This document shows positions 7,430-16,430 of a stretch of 60,787 nucleotides of DNA, piece by piece. The DNA is from WFQV01 sp964611145 (lineage in GTDB: Bacteria > Bacteroidota > Ignavibacteria > Ignavibacteriales > Melioribacteraceae): the NCBI GenBank assembly GCA_964611145.1, contig CAZSYM010000013.1, positions 1-60,787 on the forward strand. Reading direction: 5' to 3'. A model generated the notes under the pieces. That model worked only from the letters and a program-made list of their open reading frames with translations, was not told the DNA's origin and ran no database searches. How positions within the stretch are numbered: position 1 is the stretch's first letter; every line of letters begins with the position of its first letter. A program made the translations under genes and the position numbers.

Positions 7430-8386
7430 TCATACTTCCAAAAATCTTTTTGATTTTCCAAACACGCCGAAAATCCCTCCCGAATGCAAGAACATTACAT
7501 CGGACACTTTACGGTGCAGAAAATTTTCCGAAAACGCCGTAAAGGCTTTGCCCGTGTACGCGGGGTCCAAAAGAATTCCCGTGCTCTGAAAAAACTCCTT
7601 GATTAAACCTATCTTTTCATCATCAATATTTTTGTAGCCCTCTCGGGAATAACCGTCCATAATTTCCAGATTCCCTAAGTTCACTTTTTTCTTAAAGTTG
7701 AACGTCTCCGCAAAATCCTCCACGAGAGAAAAAATTTTTTCCTTAATTGTTTTTTCATCGTAGAGAACATTAACGGCGAACACTTTAAAATTCGTATTAT
7801 AAACGGCATTGCCTATAAGAATTCCCGCCGCGGTACCTCCCGTGCCCGCCGCGGTCAATATTCCTTTAACTTTATTCATTTTGTTTTTCTCAACAAGCTC
7901 TCGGACAAAATCCACATATCCCCATATTCCCCAAGGTGAAGACCCGCCTTCGGGAATAATATAAACGCGTTTCCCTTTACGAGCGAATTCCTCTTTCTGT
8001 CGGGACATAATCGAAGAAACGTTTTCGTATTCCTCCTTGCTCAAAAATTGAAACTCCGCATCTATCAACTTATCGAGCAAAAGATTCCCATTTGCATTAC
8101 GAGAATCGCGTCCCCAAAGGAAAAGCCTTGTTTTCATCGAATATCTCGAAGCGGCGACGGCAGTTGCTCTGGCAAAATTAGATTGTTCGCCACCGCAAGT
8201 AAAAATATAATCGGCTTTTGCGTCAATCGCCTGGGGAATGAGAAACTCCAATTTACGCACTTTATTACCGCTAAGAGCCATTTCGGTCATATCGTCGCGC
8301 TTAATAAAAAAGTACTTCCCTCGAAAGTTAACTTTCTGCACCGGGGTAGGAAGAATTGCCAAATTGATTCGTTTGGGACGTCTCAT
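7430..8386 (-). CDS. D-cysteine desulfhydrase / ACC deaminase-family PLP enzyme
   Basis: Fold-type II pyridoxal-phosphate enzyme of 318 residues. The PLP-binding lysine lies in LSGNKVRKLEFL (Lys42), and GGEQSNFARATAVAA holds the usual substrate-carboxylate loop. That loop normally reads GGxQSNHARA; here His is Phe. The glycine-rich phosphate cup is AAGTGGTAAG. The reaction is probably deamination/desulfhydration of D-cysteine or a related amino acid to pyruvate, because most bacterial homologues without the plant-associated ACC context are desulfhydrases; this is an inference. It starts with a 4-nt ATGA overlap on kdsB. Confidence 0.85.
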   Translation of the reverse strand: MRRPKRINLAILPTPVQKVNFRGKYFFIKRDDMTEMALSGNKVRKLEFLIPQAIDAKADYIFTCGGEQSNFARATAVAASRYSMKTRLFLWGRDSRNANGNLLLDKLIDAEFQFLSKEEYENVSSIMSRQKEEFARKGKRVYIIPEGGSSPWGIWGYVDFVRELVEKNKMNKVKGILTAAGTGGTAAGILIGNAVYNTNFKVFAVNVLYDEKTIKEKIFSLVEDFAETFNFKKKVNLGNLEIMDGYSREGYKNIDDEKIGLIKEFFQSTGILLDPAYTGKAFTAFSENFLHRKVSDVMFLHSGGIFGVFGKSKRFLEV

Positions 8387-9171
8387 TTCTCACCTCGCAG
8401 AATCATTCGATAATAAGCCCTTGCTCTTTGCAAGTCCTCGGGAGTATCGACGGATATACTTTCCAAATCGGTAAGAACAACCTTTATCTTAATCCCATGC
8501 TCCAGAAAACGAAGTTGCTCCAATTTTTCCGTCAATTCCAAATCGGTCGGTTCCAAAGAAGTAAACTTAAACAACGCTTCCCTTCTATAAACATAAAGTC
8601 CTATGTGCTTGTAAACCTCCGCCTTGCGAATCTTCTCAATATTTGTCCGCGCCTCTCTGACGTAAGGGATAGGGTATCTTGAAAAATAAAGGGCAAAATT
8701 TTCATAATCGAAAACGACTTTCGGGACGGAGGGGGATTTAAGTTCCTCGACACTTTGAATTCTTTTTGCCAAGGTCGAGACTTGTACGGTTTTATCGAAC
8801 AGCAAAGGTTCTATTGCACGGTCTATCATTTCGCCAGGGATAAAAGGCTCGTCCCCTTGAATATTAACGATTATTTCCGCTTTCGTGAGATTTTGCACCG
8901 CATAAGCTATTCTATCCGAGCCGGAAGGTAAATCCCGCGGCGTCATTTTGACATTTGCCCCGAAGGATTTAGCGGTTTCATAAACCAGTTCGTCATCCAC
9001 GGCAATCAAGACATCGTCGAGCAACTTGGATTTTTTCGCGCTTTCATAAGTATGCTGTAGCATCGGTTTCCCGCCTATATCCGCAAGAGGTTTACCCGGC
9101 AGTCGGCTGGAAGCAAATCGGGCGGGAATAACTCCCAGTATCATTCTATCTTTTCGTTTTTCTACCTTCAC
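8383..9171 (-). CDS. kdsB: 3-deoxy-manno-octulosonate cytidylyltransferase
   Basis: Activates Kdo with CTP to CMP-Kdo for inner-core lipopolysaccharide synthesis in the cytosol. Hallmarks are VIPARFASSRLPGKPL near the N-terminus (CTP site), PSGSDRIAYAV, and NIQGDEPFIPGEMID. The frame begins at a GTG (9171). An ATG at 9144 would give the more usual short N-terminus MILGVIPAR (253 aa), and neither start has a strong ribosome site. It is first in a run with the desulfhydrase-like gene (4-nt overlap), the B12 subunit and the acyltransferase. Its presence shows that the organism makes Kdo-containing LPS. Confidence 0.94.
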   Translation of the reverse strand: MKVEKRKDRMILGVIPARFASSRLPGKPLADIGGKPMLQHTYESAKKSKLLDDVLIAVDDELVYETAKSFGANVKMTPRDLPSGSDRIAYAVQNLTKAEIIVNIQGDEPFIPGEMIDRAIEPLLFDKTVQVSTLAKRIQSVEELKSPSVPKVVFDYENFALYFSRYPIPYVREARTNIEKIRKAEVYKHIGLYVYRREALFKFTSLEPTDLELTEKLEQLRFLEHGIKIKVVLTDLESISVDTPEDLQRARAYYRMILRGEK

Positions 9172-9226
9172 CTATATCACACTCGATGTTCCTGTAGCCA
9201 TCAATTTTTCAAAAGCCGCCGGTATT

Positions 9227-10780
9227 TCAATTAACTTTTATATAAAGTCTTTTGGAAACACCCGGATTATTCATATCCGTGCACAGCGTAGAAGTAATCC
9301 CCGCATTTTTACCCGGTGAAATTTCCACACGCGAATCATCAGTCGGATAAACCTTCAACTTGGCAATGGTCGTATCGGGTTGAGTCCAATTGAAAGCGGG
9401 GGGATTTTGGGTTAAATAAGAAGCGGCGTTGACAACTTTTGCACCGTAACCTCGGAAAAGGAAAAGAGTATCAATACCATCAGGGTCCGCGGCTGAAGAA
9501 TTAAAATAAAGCCCGGGATTGACGGAGAAAAAGCCTGCACTACTAAAATGTCCGACAATCGTAGAACCGTCGCCCGTATTAGGATTATTTCGTATTTGCA
9601 AAATCAAGGTATGATCATAAGGTCCCCGTTTGGGGCTACGATAACGTAACCAATAAAAGCTGTTTGCGTATTTATCCAAATCCTCCTCGATGCGACGAAA
9701 TACATCGGTCAATTGATTCATATCCGTAATCGAATAGAAACCCGAGGTGCCCAAAATATTCAAAACCTCGGGGTCAATCTCCGAACCGAGTCCGACTGTA
9801 TAAACGGATTTATCCGTGATTGCACTCGAAGCTTCGGAAAGGGTATGCGAACCTTGAGTATCCTTGCCATCCGTAAAAAGAATCATATCGCTTTGAATAA
9901 TTTCATCTGTATCGTATTTATCTATCAAGCGCGAAGCCCCAACAATCACCGCTCCGTAAAGATTCGTCGTGGGGAATCCCAGCGTGATTGAATTTATCGC
10001 GGCGTTAAGTTTGGTAACGTCATCGGTAAAATCTTGAACCAAGACGGGGGTTTCGGAGAAATAGTACACCGCCACTTTTTGTCCCGTTACCAAATTGCTC
10101 ACAAAATCCAAAGCGGCGCTTTTCATTTGCGAAATTTGATTTCCCAAGCTGGTACTGTTATCCAACATTAAAACGGTTCGCAATTCGTAAGGGGTTTGGT
10201 CTTTCTTGCGAATCTGCATTTGAGATTCGCTCTGGGAAATCTTTTCCCCGTCTTCGAACAGTTCGAAATCATCGGTTGTTAAAAAGTCTATCCCTTTCCC
10301 TGCAAAATCCACAACTTGAAAAAGTATATTGACAATATGAGGCGGTTCCGTATAAAGTTTCTGTTCGACTAAAATATAACCCTGTTGCACCACGCTTGCC
10401 TTGGTCAAGAACTTCCATACGGGTCCGCTCAATTTTGTACCGTCGCTTAACTTGGAAACCACACGCCAGTAATAGGTAGTGGCAGGCTTGAGTCCCACCA
10501 CAACGGCGGAACGGGAAGAAGAATCCACATCGGATTTTAACAATTTTCCGGGCGGATTTGCGGTACTGAAGTACACATCGAACTTAGGCGCCTGCTCCGC
10601 CTTCCATTTCAGAGAAATTGCCAAGGGTTGCTCCGTAGCTCCATCGGGAGGAAAAGGCGAGTGAGGAATACGTTTGTCATTCGGCGCAGGCGGATTGTTC
10701 GTCCCGCTAAAAGAACACGCTCCCAGAAATAAAAGTATAGAAAAAAATATTGCTTTTTTAAAAAAGAAAAATTTTCTCAT
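9227..10780 (-). CDS. Lipoprotein with fibronectin-III-like and von Willebrand A domains
   Basis: A 517-residue envelope lipoprotein. The signal peptide ends in lipobox LGAC (lipid Cys about residue 22). An Ig/FN3-like domain (about 40-128, with PATTYYWRVVSK) precedes a von Willebrand A domain (about 195-370) with an intact-looking metal site start DNSTS and a later FTDGKD. The remaining 130 residues have no recognised domain. vWA lipoproteins of this kind are thought to act in protein-protein adhesion at the envelope. A TTG at 10786 is an alternative start. It lies downstream of batE, but a 233-bp gap and its own predicted promoter suggest separate control. Confidence 0.85.
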   Translation of the reverse strand: MRKFFFFKKAIFFSILLFLGACSFSGTNNPPAPNDKRIPHSPFPPDGATEQPLAISLKWKAEQAPKFDVYFSTANPPGKLLKSDVDSSSRSAVVVGLKPATTYYWRVVSKLSDGTKLSGPVWKFLTKASVVQQGYILVEQKLYTEPPHIVNILFQVVDFAGKGIDFLTTDDFELFEDGEKISQSESQMQIRKKDQTPYELRTVLMLDNSTSLGNQISQMKSAALDFVSNLVTGQKVAVYYFSETPVLVQDFTDDVTKLNAAINSITLGFPTTNLYGAVIVGASRLIDKYDTDEIIQSDMILFTDGKDTQGSHTLSEASSAITDKSVYTVGLGSEIDPEVLNILGTSGFYSITDMNQLTDVFRRIEEDLDKYANSFYWLRYRSPKRGPYDHTLILQIRNNPNTGDGSTIVGHFSSAGFFSVNPGLYFNSSAADPDGIDTLFLFRGYGAKVVNAASYLTQNPPAFNWTQPDTTIAKLKVYPTDDSRVEISPGKNAGITSTLCTDMNNPGVSKRLYIKVN

Positions 10781-10938
10781 ACCCAAACCATTCTAATTTG
10801 AATAACCTTTTCTTCGTAGCCGCCAGCAGTTTCTACTTCGCTTTCACCGCCGATCACATTCTTAAAGACTCGAACTAATAAAACACCTACAAGAACAGTA
10901 TCATAAAAAGCGACACAAAGAAACTTTATAAAATACAA
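10777..10938 (-). CDS. Doubtful 53-codon frame in the leader of the vWA lipoprotein gene
   Basis: An open frame runs from a TTG at 10938 to a TGA at 10777-10779 that overlaps the ATG of the lipoprotein gene (ATGA). The last 26 codons, from a GTG at 10857, look coding in composition (GGESEVETAGGYEEKV). The first half is hydrophobic. No ATG start or ribosome site is present, and the TTG falls inside the predicted -7 box, so at best a 26-residue leader peptide starting at the GTG would be made. It could also be the decayed tail of a lost gene. Confidence 0.2.
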   Translation of the reverse strand: MYFIKFLCVAFYDTVLVGVLLVRVFKNVIGGESEVETAGGYEEKVIQIRMVWV

Positions 10939-10966
10939 AAATTAAATATAATGTAATAAAAGCAAA
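10936..10966 (-). promoter_or_regulatory. Bacteroidota-type promoter of the vWA lipoprotein gene
   Basis: Minus strand reads TTTG, 19 nt, AATTTTTG (one mismatch to TAnnTTTG). It leaves an unusually long leader of about 150 nt before the ATG at 10780. Confidence 0.5.
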
Positions 10967-11013
10967 TGCCACATTGCCCAAGCACGGAGCAAAACCTATT
11001 CGCAAAGCAAGTT

Positions 11014-11790
11014 TCAGATGATTTCGAAATTACCTTTAGGTAACCACCCCACTTTGCCATCGGGGAGGCGAACCTTTACCCAATTGTCCAGAGTGTCCTC
11101 GATTCGAATTTTTAAACCTTCGTGCACAATAAAGGCATCCGGTGCTTTTTCATCGGGAGATTGTTTAACCGCCACAACGTTTGTTACGATTACTCCGAAA
11201 TGCGTTTGGGTTTCCCTCTGGTATTTCAAAAAGAGAAGTGTTGAAAAGAAAACAAATAAGAAGAGCAAAACAGTTCCGGCAACAAAAGAAATCTTGCGAA
11301 TTGAAATGTTACCGCTTAAAAAGTATAATCCGACCATTACCATTAAAATCAAAAATGAAACGGATGTAATAGTCGCCCAATTTTTAAGAGTAAAGGTAGC
11401 AAGCAAAGCGTTCCACCAACGCACAAGGAAAATTTGCGGAACTTCCTTTATTTTGTCTATCGTGTGAGCGCGTGCTATTTTAAGATTATAGCGCGTATCC
11501 TCGTCATCAGGGTTCAATTTCAATGCTTTCTCGTAATACAAAACGGCATAGCCTAATTTACCCAGCTTGTAATAGGCATTTCCCATATTATAATAGACTT
11601 CCGCGCTTTCATATCCCTGCTCCAAAATTTTTTGATACTCGTCAATAGCCTGCTGGTATTGTTCGTTTTTATAAAATTGATTTGCTTTTTCTATAATGTT
11701 ATCGAATCGTGAAGCCATGATGTTCGACGAAACCGCCCAGAAGGTTATCAAAAATAATACGCTCACTCGTCGCAGATTTTTAATTTTCAT
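11014..11790 (-). CDS. batE: BatE: TPR and SH3-domain membrane protein
   Basis: A 258-residue inner-membrane protein and last member of the bat (aerotolerance) locus. Signal-like N-terminus, then tetratricopeptide repeats (about residues 30-105, with YYNMGNAYYKLGKLGYAVLYYEKALKLNP), two membrane helices (about 138-157 and 165-188), and a C-terminal bacterial SH3-like domain (about 198-258, ending DGKVGWLPKGNFEII). This TPR-TM-TM-SH3 order is the known BatE layout. It starts 1 nt after batD stops. Bat proteins are linked to envelope stress and oxygen tolerance, but the molecular role is unproven. Confidence 0.88.
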   Translation of the reverse strand: MKIKNLRRVSVLFLITFWAVSSNIMASRFDNIIEKANQFYKNEQYQQAIDEYQKILEQGYESAEVYYNMGNAYYKLGKLGYAVLYYEKALKLNPDDEDTRYNLKIARAHTIDKIKEVPQIFLVRWWNALLATFTLKNWATITSVSFLILMVMVGLYFLSGNISIRKISFVAGTVLLFLFVFFSTLLFLKYQRETQTHFGVIVTNVVAVKQSPDEKAPDAFIVHEGLKIRIEDTLDNWVKVRLPDGKVGWLPKGNFEII

Positions 11791-11791
11791 T

Positions 11792-13651
11792 TTACCTTGT
11801 CACCTTTTTAATTTTGCTTTCCAAAGAAGAAATCAAATCGAGTGTTTCGCGATAAAGCCGTTCTTCCGCCGCTTTATCTTTTTCGGGAGCAAAGCGTGCA
11901 AACTCACATTTGTCCGCTATTTCCTTAACCTTATGAACAAGCGATTCTTCAATATTATTTTTCTTCAAAAGATTTTCCACTTTTTCAAGGGTAAATTCCG
12001 AAGTTTTAATTCTCAATTTATCTTCCAAATATCCGTACAAAGCTTTGGCAATTTCCTGATAAAAAAGCTCCGATTGCTTCGAATCCAATGCCTTCTTAGC
12101 GATTCTCAATCTCTTGCGAGCTATTTTCTCCGCTTTCAGGGAACGGGAAAGCTCGACGTTACCGCTTAATTTTCTCCTGCGCTTTTCCACACCGATTATC
12201 GTAAACAATAAAACCGTCGGCACGACAAGAGCCCAATAAAACCACGAAGGAATACCACGCACATCGCTTTTCTTCACAAATTCAAAGCCCGATGTCTTGA
12301 TAAATCTAATATCTTTGTTCAGAAGCTTAATATCCTCCTTGCTAAAGCCCGCGGGAAGATTACTTGCGGTAATAGCGGAACCCTCCACATCTATTATAAA
12401 ATCTTGAGTCTTCAAGGTAACGTATCGTCTCGTCCTAGGATTAAAGAAAGAAAACTCAACAGGCGGGATAATTTTTCTGCCCGGAATGCGCGGCACCAAT
12501 AAATATTCGATTGACTTATAACCGCTAATCAATCCTTTTTTATTTATTTTAAAAGAAGATTTAGGCTCGTACTTTTCAAATCCAACGGGCAGTTGTATTT
12601 CGGGAATGTCTATCAGATTAATATTTCCCGTACCCGAAATTTTCAGCTTGAGCGAGATTGCCTCGTTAGTCTTAACCTTGTACTTGTCAATAGCACCGGC
12701 AATGGAGAAGTTCCCGACAGCACCGGTAAAAGATTTCGGAACATTTTCAGTCGGAAGAGACAGAATGTCAAGAACAAGAGAATTCGATTTGGCATTATAA
12801 TCGTATGTTTGCGTACCGGAGAAAAACGGATCGTTAAAGAAATCATCGAACAGGCTTCGGCTTCTTCTTCGACGAACAATAACCGGTATTTTCAATTCAA
12901 AAGGTGTTACTTTCAGCCTACCCGCCTTTGTTGCAAACAACGCCACTTTTTTAATATTCGCCACTCGAAAACGAACGCCGTTATACATTTCGTTATGAAA
13001 ACCAATATTCTTCGGCATGTCTAAGTCCTCCGCCCAAAAACCCTGATAAGTAGGGAGTTTGGTTAACGTCGGAGTGGAAATATTCAGACGGGTATAAAGT
13101 TTATAAGTTACGGTAATCTGTTCTCCCTGATAAGCGGTATATTTATCGGGCACGGCACGAATAAAAACATTCCTTGCAATATCCTGCTCCGTTACGGAAT
13201 TCACTCCCGCGTTAGAAGAACGTCTGGGGGTAGCGGTGGCTCCTCCTTTTACAACTTTAATTACAATCGGGTTCGTAGAATACTTTTTACCTTTGAAATA
13301 AACCGAAGCCGAACCTATAGTATACGTACCCGTTTTTTCCGCCGTCAGAACGTAAGAATAAGTAAGCGAAGCGGAAACCGAGCCGTTGATTATTTGCATG
13401 CTGGTGGATTGATTCGGACCGCCGAGCACCGTAAAACCTTTGAAAGACGGAGCCTTGAAATTACTTACGGAATTAATATCGTCTCCGCTAAATTCAAAAT
13501 AAACTTGAAACGTTGCCCCGACGTTCACGGTGGTTCTATCAACGGAAGCTTTGAAACTCTGAGCGTAAAGCGGCGTGGCAATCATTAGTAACGCAAAAAA
13601 CAATCTCAACGCATCTCGCAAAACCGAAATGTTTTTCTTTTCTTTTTTCAT
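11792..13651 (-). CDS. batD: BatD: large periplasmic-domain protein
   Basis: About 619 residues: signal peptide ending near LYAQ, a long beta-rich periplasmic region typical of the BatD (oxygen tolerance) family, a single membrane helix (about 470-492, WFYWALVVPTVLLFTIIGV), and a cytoplasmic helical tail rich in Lys and Glu. The frame extends to a TTG at 13663. I prefer the ATG at 13651, which follows the batC stop by 5 nt and has GGTAGG before it. BatD is thought to assemble with the vWA proteins BatA and BatB. Confidence 0.88.
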   Translation of the reverse strand: MKKEKKNISVLRDALRLFFALLMIATPLYAQSFKASVDRTTVNVGATFQVYFEFSGDDINSVSNFKAPSFKGFTVLGGPNQSTSMQIINGSVSASLTYSYVLTAEKTGTYTIGSASVYFKGKKYSTNPIVIKVVKGGATATPRRSSNAGVNSVTEQDIARNVFIRAVPDKYTAYQGEQITVTYKLYTRLNISTPTLTKLPTYQGFWAEDLDMPKNIGFHNEMYNGVRFRVANIKKVALFATKAGRLKVTPFELKIPVIVRRRRSRSLFDDFFNDPFFSGTQTYDYNAKSNSLVLDILSLPTENVPKSFTGAVGNFSIAGAIDKYKVKTNEAISLKLKISGTGNINLIDIPEIQLPVGFEKYEPKSSFKINKKGLISGYKSIEYLLVPRIPGRKIIPPVEFSFFNPRTRRYVTLKTQDFIIDVEGSAITASNLPAGFSKEDIKLLNKDIRFIKTSGFEFVKKSDVRGIPSWFYWALVVPTVLLFTIIGVEKRRRKLSGNVELSRSLKAEKIARKRLRIAKKALDSKQSELFYQEIAKALYGYLEDKLRIKTSEFTLEKVENLLKKNNIEESLVHKVKEIADKCEFARFAPEKDKAAEERLYRETLDLISSLESKIKKVTR

Positions 13652-13656
13652 CCCGC

Positions 13657-14388
13657 CTACCAATCCTTTTCTCTTTTAACTACTTTTTTGGATTTTCTCT
13701 TACGCAATTTTTTCTGCAGCTTTGCTTCTTTATTTTTCAATGCCTCCAAAATTCTTTTTTCTTGAGCCTTATCAAGTTTACGTCGTTGCTGTTCCTGTTG
13801 CTTGTTTTGCTTTTCCTTTTGCCGCTTTTTATTTTTCTGTTGCTTCGAACTGTTTTGATTCTGCTTTTGCTTATTCTTTCTATTCTTGTTCCGGTTAGAC
13901 TTTTGTTTGTTCTTCTGTTTCTGGTTCTTCAAAAGTTTCAACGCATAGGAAAGATTATACTTACTCTGCAAATCTTTCGGATTCAATTTCAAGGAATTGG
14001 CATAGGCTCCAATGCTCTCCTTAATTTTCCCGGACTTCAAGAGAGTGTTGCCAATATTATAAAATATCTTTGCCTTCTGATTCTCCGTTTCCGCAAAAGA
14101 GAGAGCATTTTGAAATTCCTGTAACGCTTCTTTATAACGTCCCTGTTTGTAAAGTGCGTCGCCCAAGTTAAAATGTCCTTCGAAACTTTCATAGTTCTCA
14201 TCGAGGCTTTTTTTAAAATTAACCTCGGCATCGGAATACTTTCCTTTTTCATACAATTCCACGCCTTCATTATTCAGGCTTCTTTGCGACTGCGCCATTA
14301 GAACGGACGTCATAGGCAAAACGACAATAGCTATCCAAAAAAATATTCCGCCTTTCGATATTTTATTTATCACATTCCTCATCGTCAC
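13657..14388 (-). CDS. batC: BatC: TPR protein with basic, Gln/Lys-rich tail
   Basis: A 243-residue envelope protein. After an N-terminal hydrophobic segment (about 14-32, signal peptide or anchor) come TPR repeats (about 35-150, for example FNLGDALYKQGRYKEALQEFQNAL). The last 90 residues are almost wholly Lys, Gln, Asn and Arg, predicted disordered or coiled coil. This matches BatC. The frame begins with a GTG whose GTGA overlaps the batB stop; an ATG two codons later is also possible. Confidence 0.85.
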   Translation of the reverse strand: MTMRNVINKISKGGIFFWIAIVVLPMTSVLMAQSQRSLNNEGVELYEKGKYSDAEVNFKKSLDENYESFEGHFNLGDALYKQGRYKEALQEFQNALSFAETENQKAKIFYNIGNTLLKSGKIKESIGAYANSLKLNPKDLQSKYNLSYALKLLKNQKQKNKQKSNRNKNRKNKQKQNQNSSKQQKNKKRQKEKQNKQQEQQRRKLDKAQEKRILEALKNKEAKLQKKLRKRKSKKVVKREKDW

Positions 14389-15425
14389 AAGGATTTATTA
14401 TTTTCAAAAAATTTACCAAGAATTTCCGATTTTGTTCCCGGAATTAGGATTTCAAAAATTAAAATAAAAAAGGCAGGAATCAACAAGTAATAAAATCTAT
14501 CTTCATAATCGGTTATTCGAGTGGCGCCGAATTCCGTCTTTTTGAGATGCGCCAAATCATTATAAATTTTCTCCAATTCGTCTTCGGTATTTGTACCGCG
14601 AAAATATTTTCCACCCGTAGCATCCGCAATTTCTTTCAGAGTCGCTTCGTCCAAGCGGGTAAGTACCACATTGCCATAGCTATCCTTTTTATAACCGATT
14701 TTCTGACCGGAAGAATTATAAATAGGAATCGGCACACCGGCAGGGGAACCCAATCCGATTGTATATATAAGTATTCCTTTTTTCTTAGCCTCATTCAGGG
14801 CAGGTTGCAGGTCGCCTTCGTGGTCTTCCCCGTCCGTAATAACCACAATGGTTTTTTGTGTATTATCCTTGCCTTTAAAGGATTTGATGGCAAGCTCGAT
14901 AGCGGAAGCAATAGCCGTTCCCGGTTCGGGCACGGAATTAACATCCACAGCGTTCAACAACATTTGTGCGGCGGCGTAATCGGTGGTCAAGGGAATCTGC
15001 ACATAGGCATTTCCCGCAAAAACAATCAAGCCGATTCTATCCCCCCTCAAACGTTGAATCAATTTGGAAATTTCATATTTGGCTTTTTCCAGACGGCTCG
15101 GTTTTATGTCCTGAGCGTTCATACTAAGGGAAACATCCAGACAAATAAAAACGTCGCTACCAACTTGTTTCACTTCCTCTATTTTGGAACCTATTTGCGG
15201 ATTTGCCAAAGCCAAAACGGAGAAGGTTATTACAATAAATTCAAGGATAAACTTTACTAATCTTTTCTTTGTACTGTAACGAGGGAAAAGGACATTTTGC
15301 AAGTTAAGATTGGCAAAAGATTTTAAACGTTTGCGACGTTTTGCAGAGGCGTACCAATAAAGCACCGCCAGGAGCGGTAATATATAAAGCAAATTCAAAT
15401 ATTCCGGATGTGCAAATCTTAGCAT
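14385..15425 (-). CDS. batB: BatB: von Willebrand A membrane protein
   Basis: A 346-residue inner-membrane protein. Two N-terminal helices (about 10-26 and 55-75) flank a short cytoplasmic loop, then a vWA domain (about 88-290) with the metal site DVSLS (residues around 96-100) and TDGEDHEG, and a C-terminal helix (about 312-330). It follows batA by 6 nt and overlaps batC by 4 nt. In the MIDAS motif DxSxS the middle Gly of BatA (DISGS) is Leu, which is common in BatB. Confidence 0.9.
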   Translation of the reverse strand: MLRFAHPEYLNLLYILPLLAVLYWYASAKRRKRLKSFANLNLQNVLFPRYSTKKRLVKFILEFIVITFSVLALANPQIGSKIEEVKQVGSDVFICLDVSLSMNAQDIKPSRLEKAKYEISKLIQRLRGDRIGLIVFAGNAYVQIPLTTDYAAAQMLLNAVDVNSVPEPGTAIASAIELAIKSFKGKDNTQKTIVVITDGEDHEGDLQPALNEAKKKGILIYTIGLGSPAGVPIPIYNSSGQKIGYKKDSYGNVVLTRLDEATLKEIADATGGKYFRGTNTEDELEKIYNDLAHLKKTEFGATRITDYEDRFYYLLIPAFFILIFEILIPGTKSEILGKFFENNKSL

Positions 15426-15431
15426 TTTATC

Positions 15432-16430
15432 TTACGGAATCTTGTTCAAATAAGTATTTGTCAATAGCACTTCGAGCAACAAGAAAAACAATCCCATACC
15501 GGCAAAGGCATAAAATTCTTCCCGTGCTTTTCTATATGAGGTAACTTGCACGCGGGTTTTTTCCATTTTATCAATGGACTTATAAATTTCCTCCAACTTC
15601 TTATTATCCGTAGCTCGGAAATATTTTCCGCCCGTAATTCGCGAAATTTCTTTCAATGTATTTTCGTCTATTTCCACCGGTACCATTTGATATTGTTTAC
15701 CGAAAGGAGTCATAAAAGGATAAGGGGCTTTTCCGCGCGTTCCAACTCCCACCGTGTAAATTCTTATTCCGTAATCTTTCGCAATTTGCGCGGCGGTAAT
15801 TGGGTCTATTTCGCCGGAATTATTCACGCCATCGGTCAGAAGTATCATTACCTTACTCTTTGCCTTACTATCTTTCAACCTATTTACGCCGTTCGCTATT
15901 GCAATTCCTATCGCCGTACCGTCTTCCAGCATACCGCTTTTAATTTCTTTCAACAATTCTCTAAGCACGGAATAATCTATGGTCAAAGGGCATTGCGTAA
16001 AACTTTCGCGAGCAAAGATAACAAGTCCTATTTTATCGGAAGTTCTCCCTTGAATAAACTCATCAATCACTTGCTTTGCCGCCTCCAATCTGTTAGGTTT
16101 CAAATCCTCGGCAAGCATACTACCGGAAATATCCAAGAGCATTACAATATCTATACCTTCGGTATAAACGTTTTCTCCCGTAGAAAAAGTCTGCGGACGT
16201 GCCGCGGCAATAATAAAAAAAGCAAGCGCAAGAATTTTAAGAGCAAAAGGTAAATGCACAAGGCGTTCCTTCCATGTTTTCTTTATTCCCGTAAATATTT
16301 CGAGCGAAGAAAAATTTATCTCGGAAGTATGCTTATCTCTTTTCCTGACGTACCAATAAACGAGGAAAGGAATTATCACCAGTAAATAAAGCAAATAGGG
16401 ATAAGCAAAACTCAGCTCCTTAAACATCAT
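15432..16430 (-). CDS. batA: BatA: von Willebrand A membrane protein
   Basis: A 332-residue inner-membrane protein with N-terminal helices (about 10-26 and 60-78), a vWA domain (about 88-290) with perfect MIDAS DISGS and TDGVNNSG, and a last helix (about 305-325). The start at 16430 is preceded by GGAGGAGGG, a strong ribosome site lying inside the end of the upstream gene (11-nt overlap). It acts with BatB in a periplasm-facing complex presumed to be tuned by the MoxR ATPase. Confidence 0.92.
   Translation of the reverse strand: MMFKELSFAYPYLLYLLVIIPFLVYWYVRKRDKHTSEINFSSLEIFTGIKKTWKERLVHLPFALKILALAFFIIAAARPQTFSTGENVYTEGIDIVMLLDISGSMLAEDLKPNRLEAAKQVIDEFIQGRTSDKIGLVIFARESFTQCPLTIDYSVLRELLKEIKSGMLEDGTAIGIAIANGVNRLKDSKAKSKVMILLTDGVNNSGEIDPITAAQIAKDYGIRIYTVGVGTRGKAPYPFMTPFGKQYQMVPVEIDENTLKEISRITGGKYFRATDNKKLEEIYKSIDKMEKTRVQVTSYRKAREEFYAFAGMGLFFLLLEVLLTNTYLNKIP

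Noticed and set aside
9172..9232. Short protein-like frame (about 20 codons) between the vWA lipoprotein and kdsB
   Set aside because: It has no start codon except a TTG nine codons from the end and is bounded by a stop inside the lipoprotein gene; too short to support.
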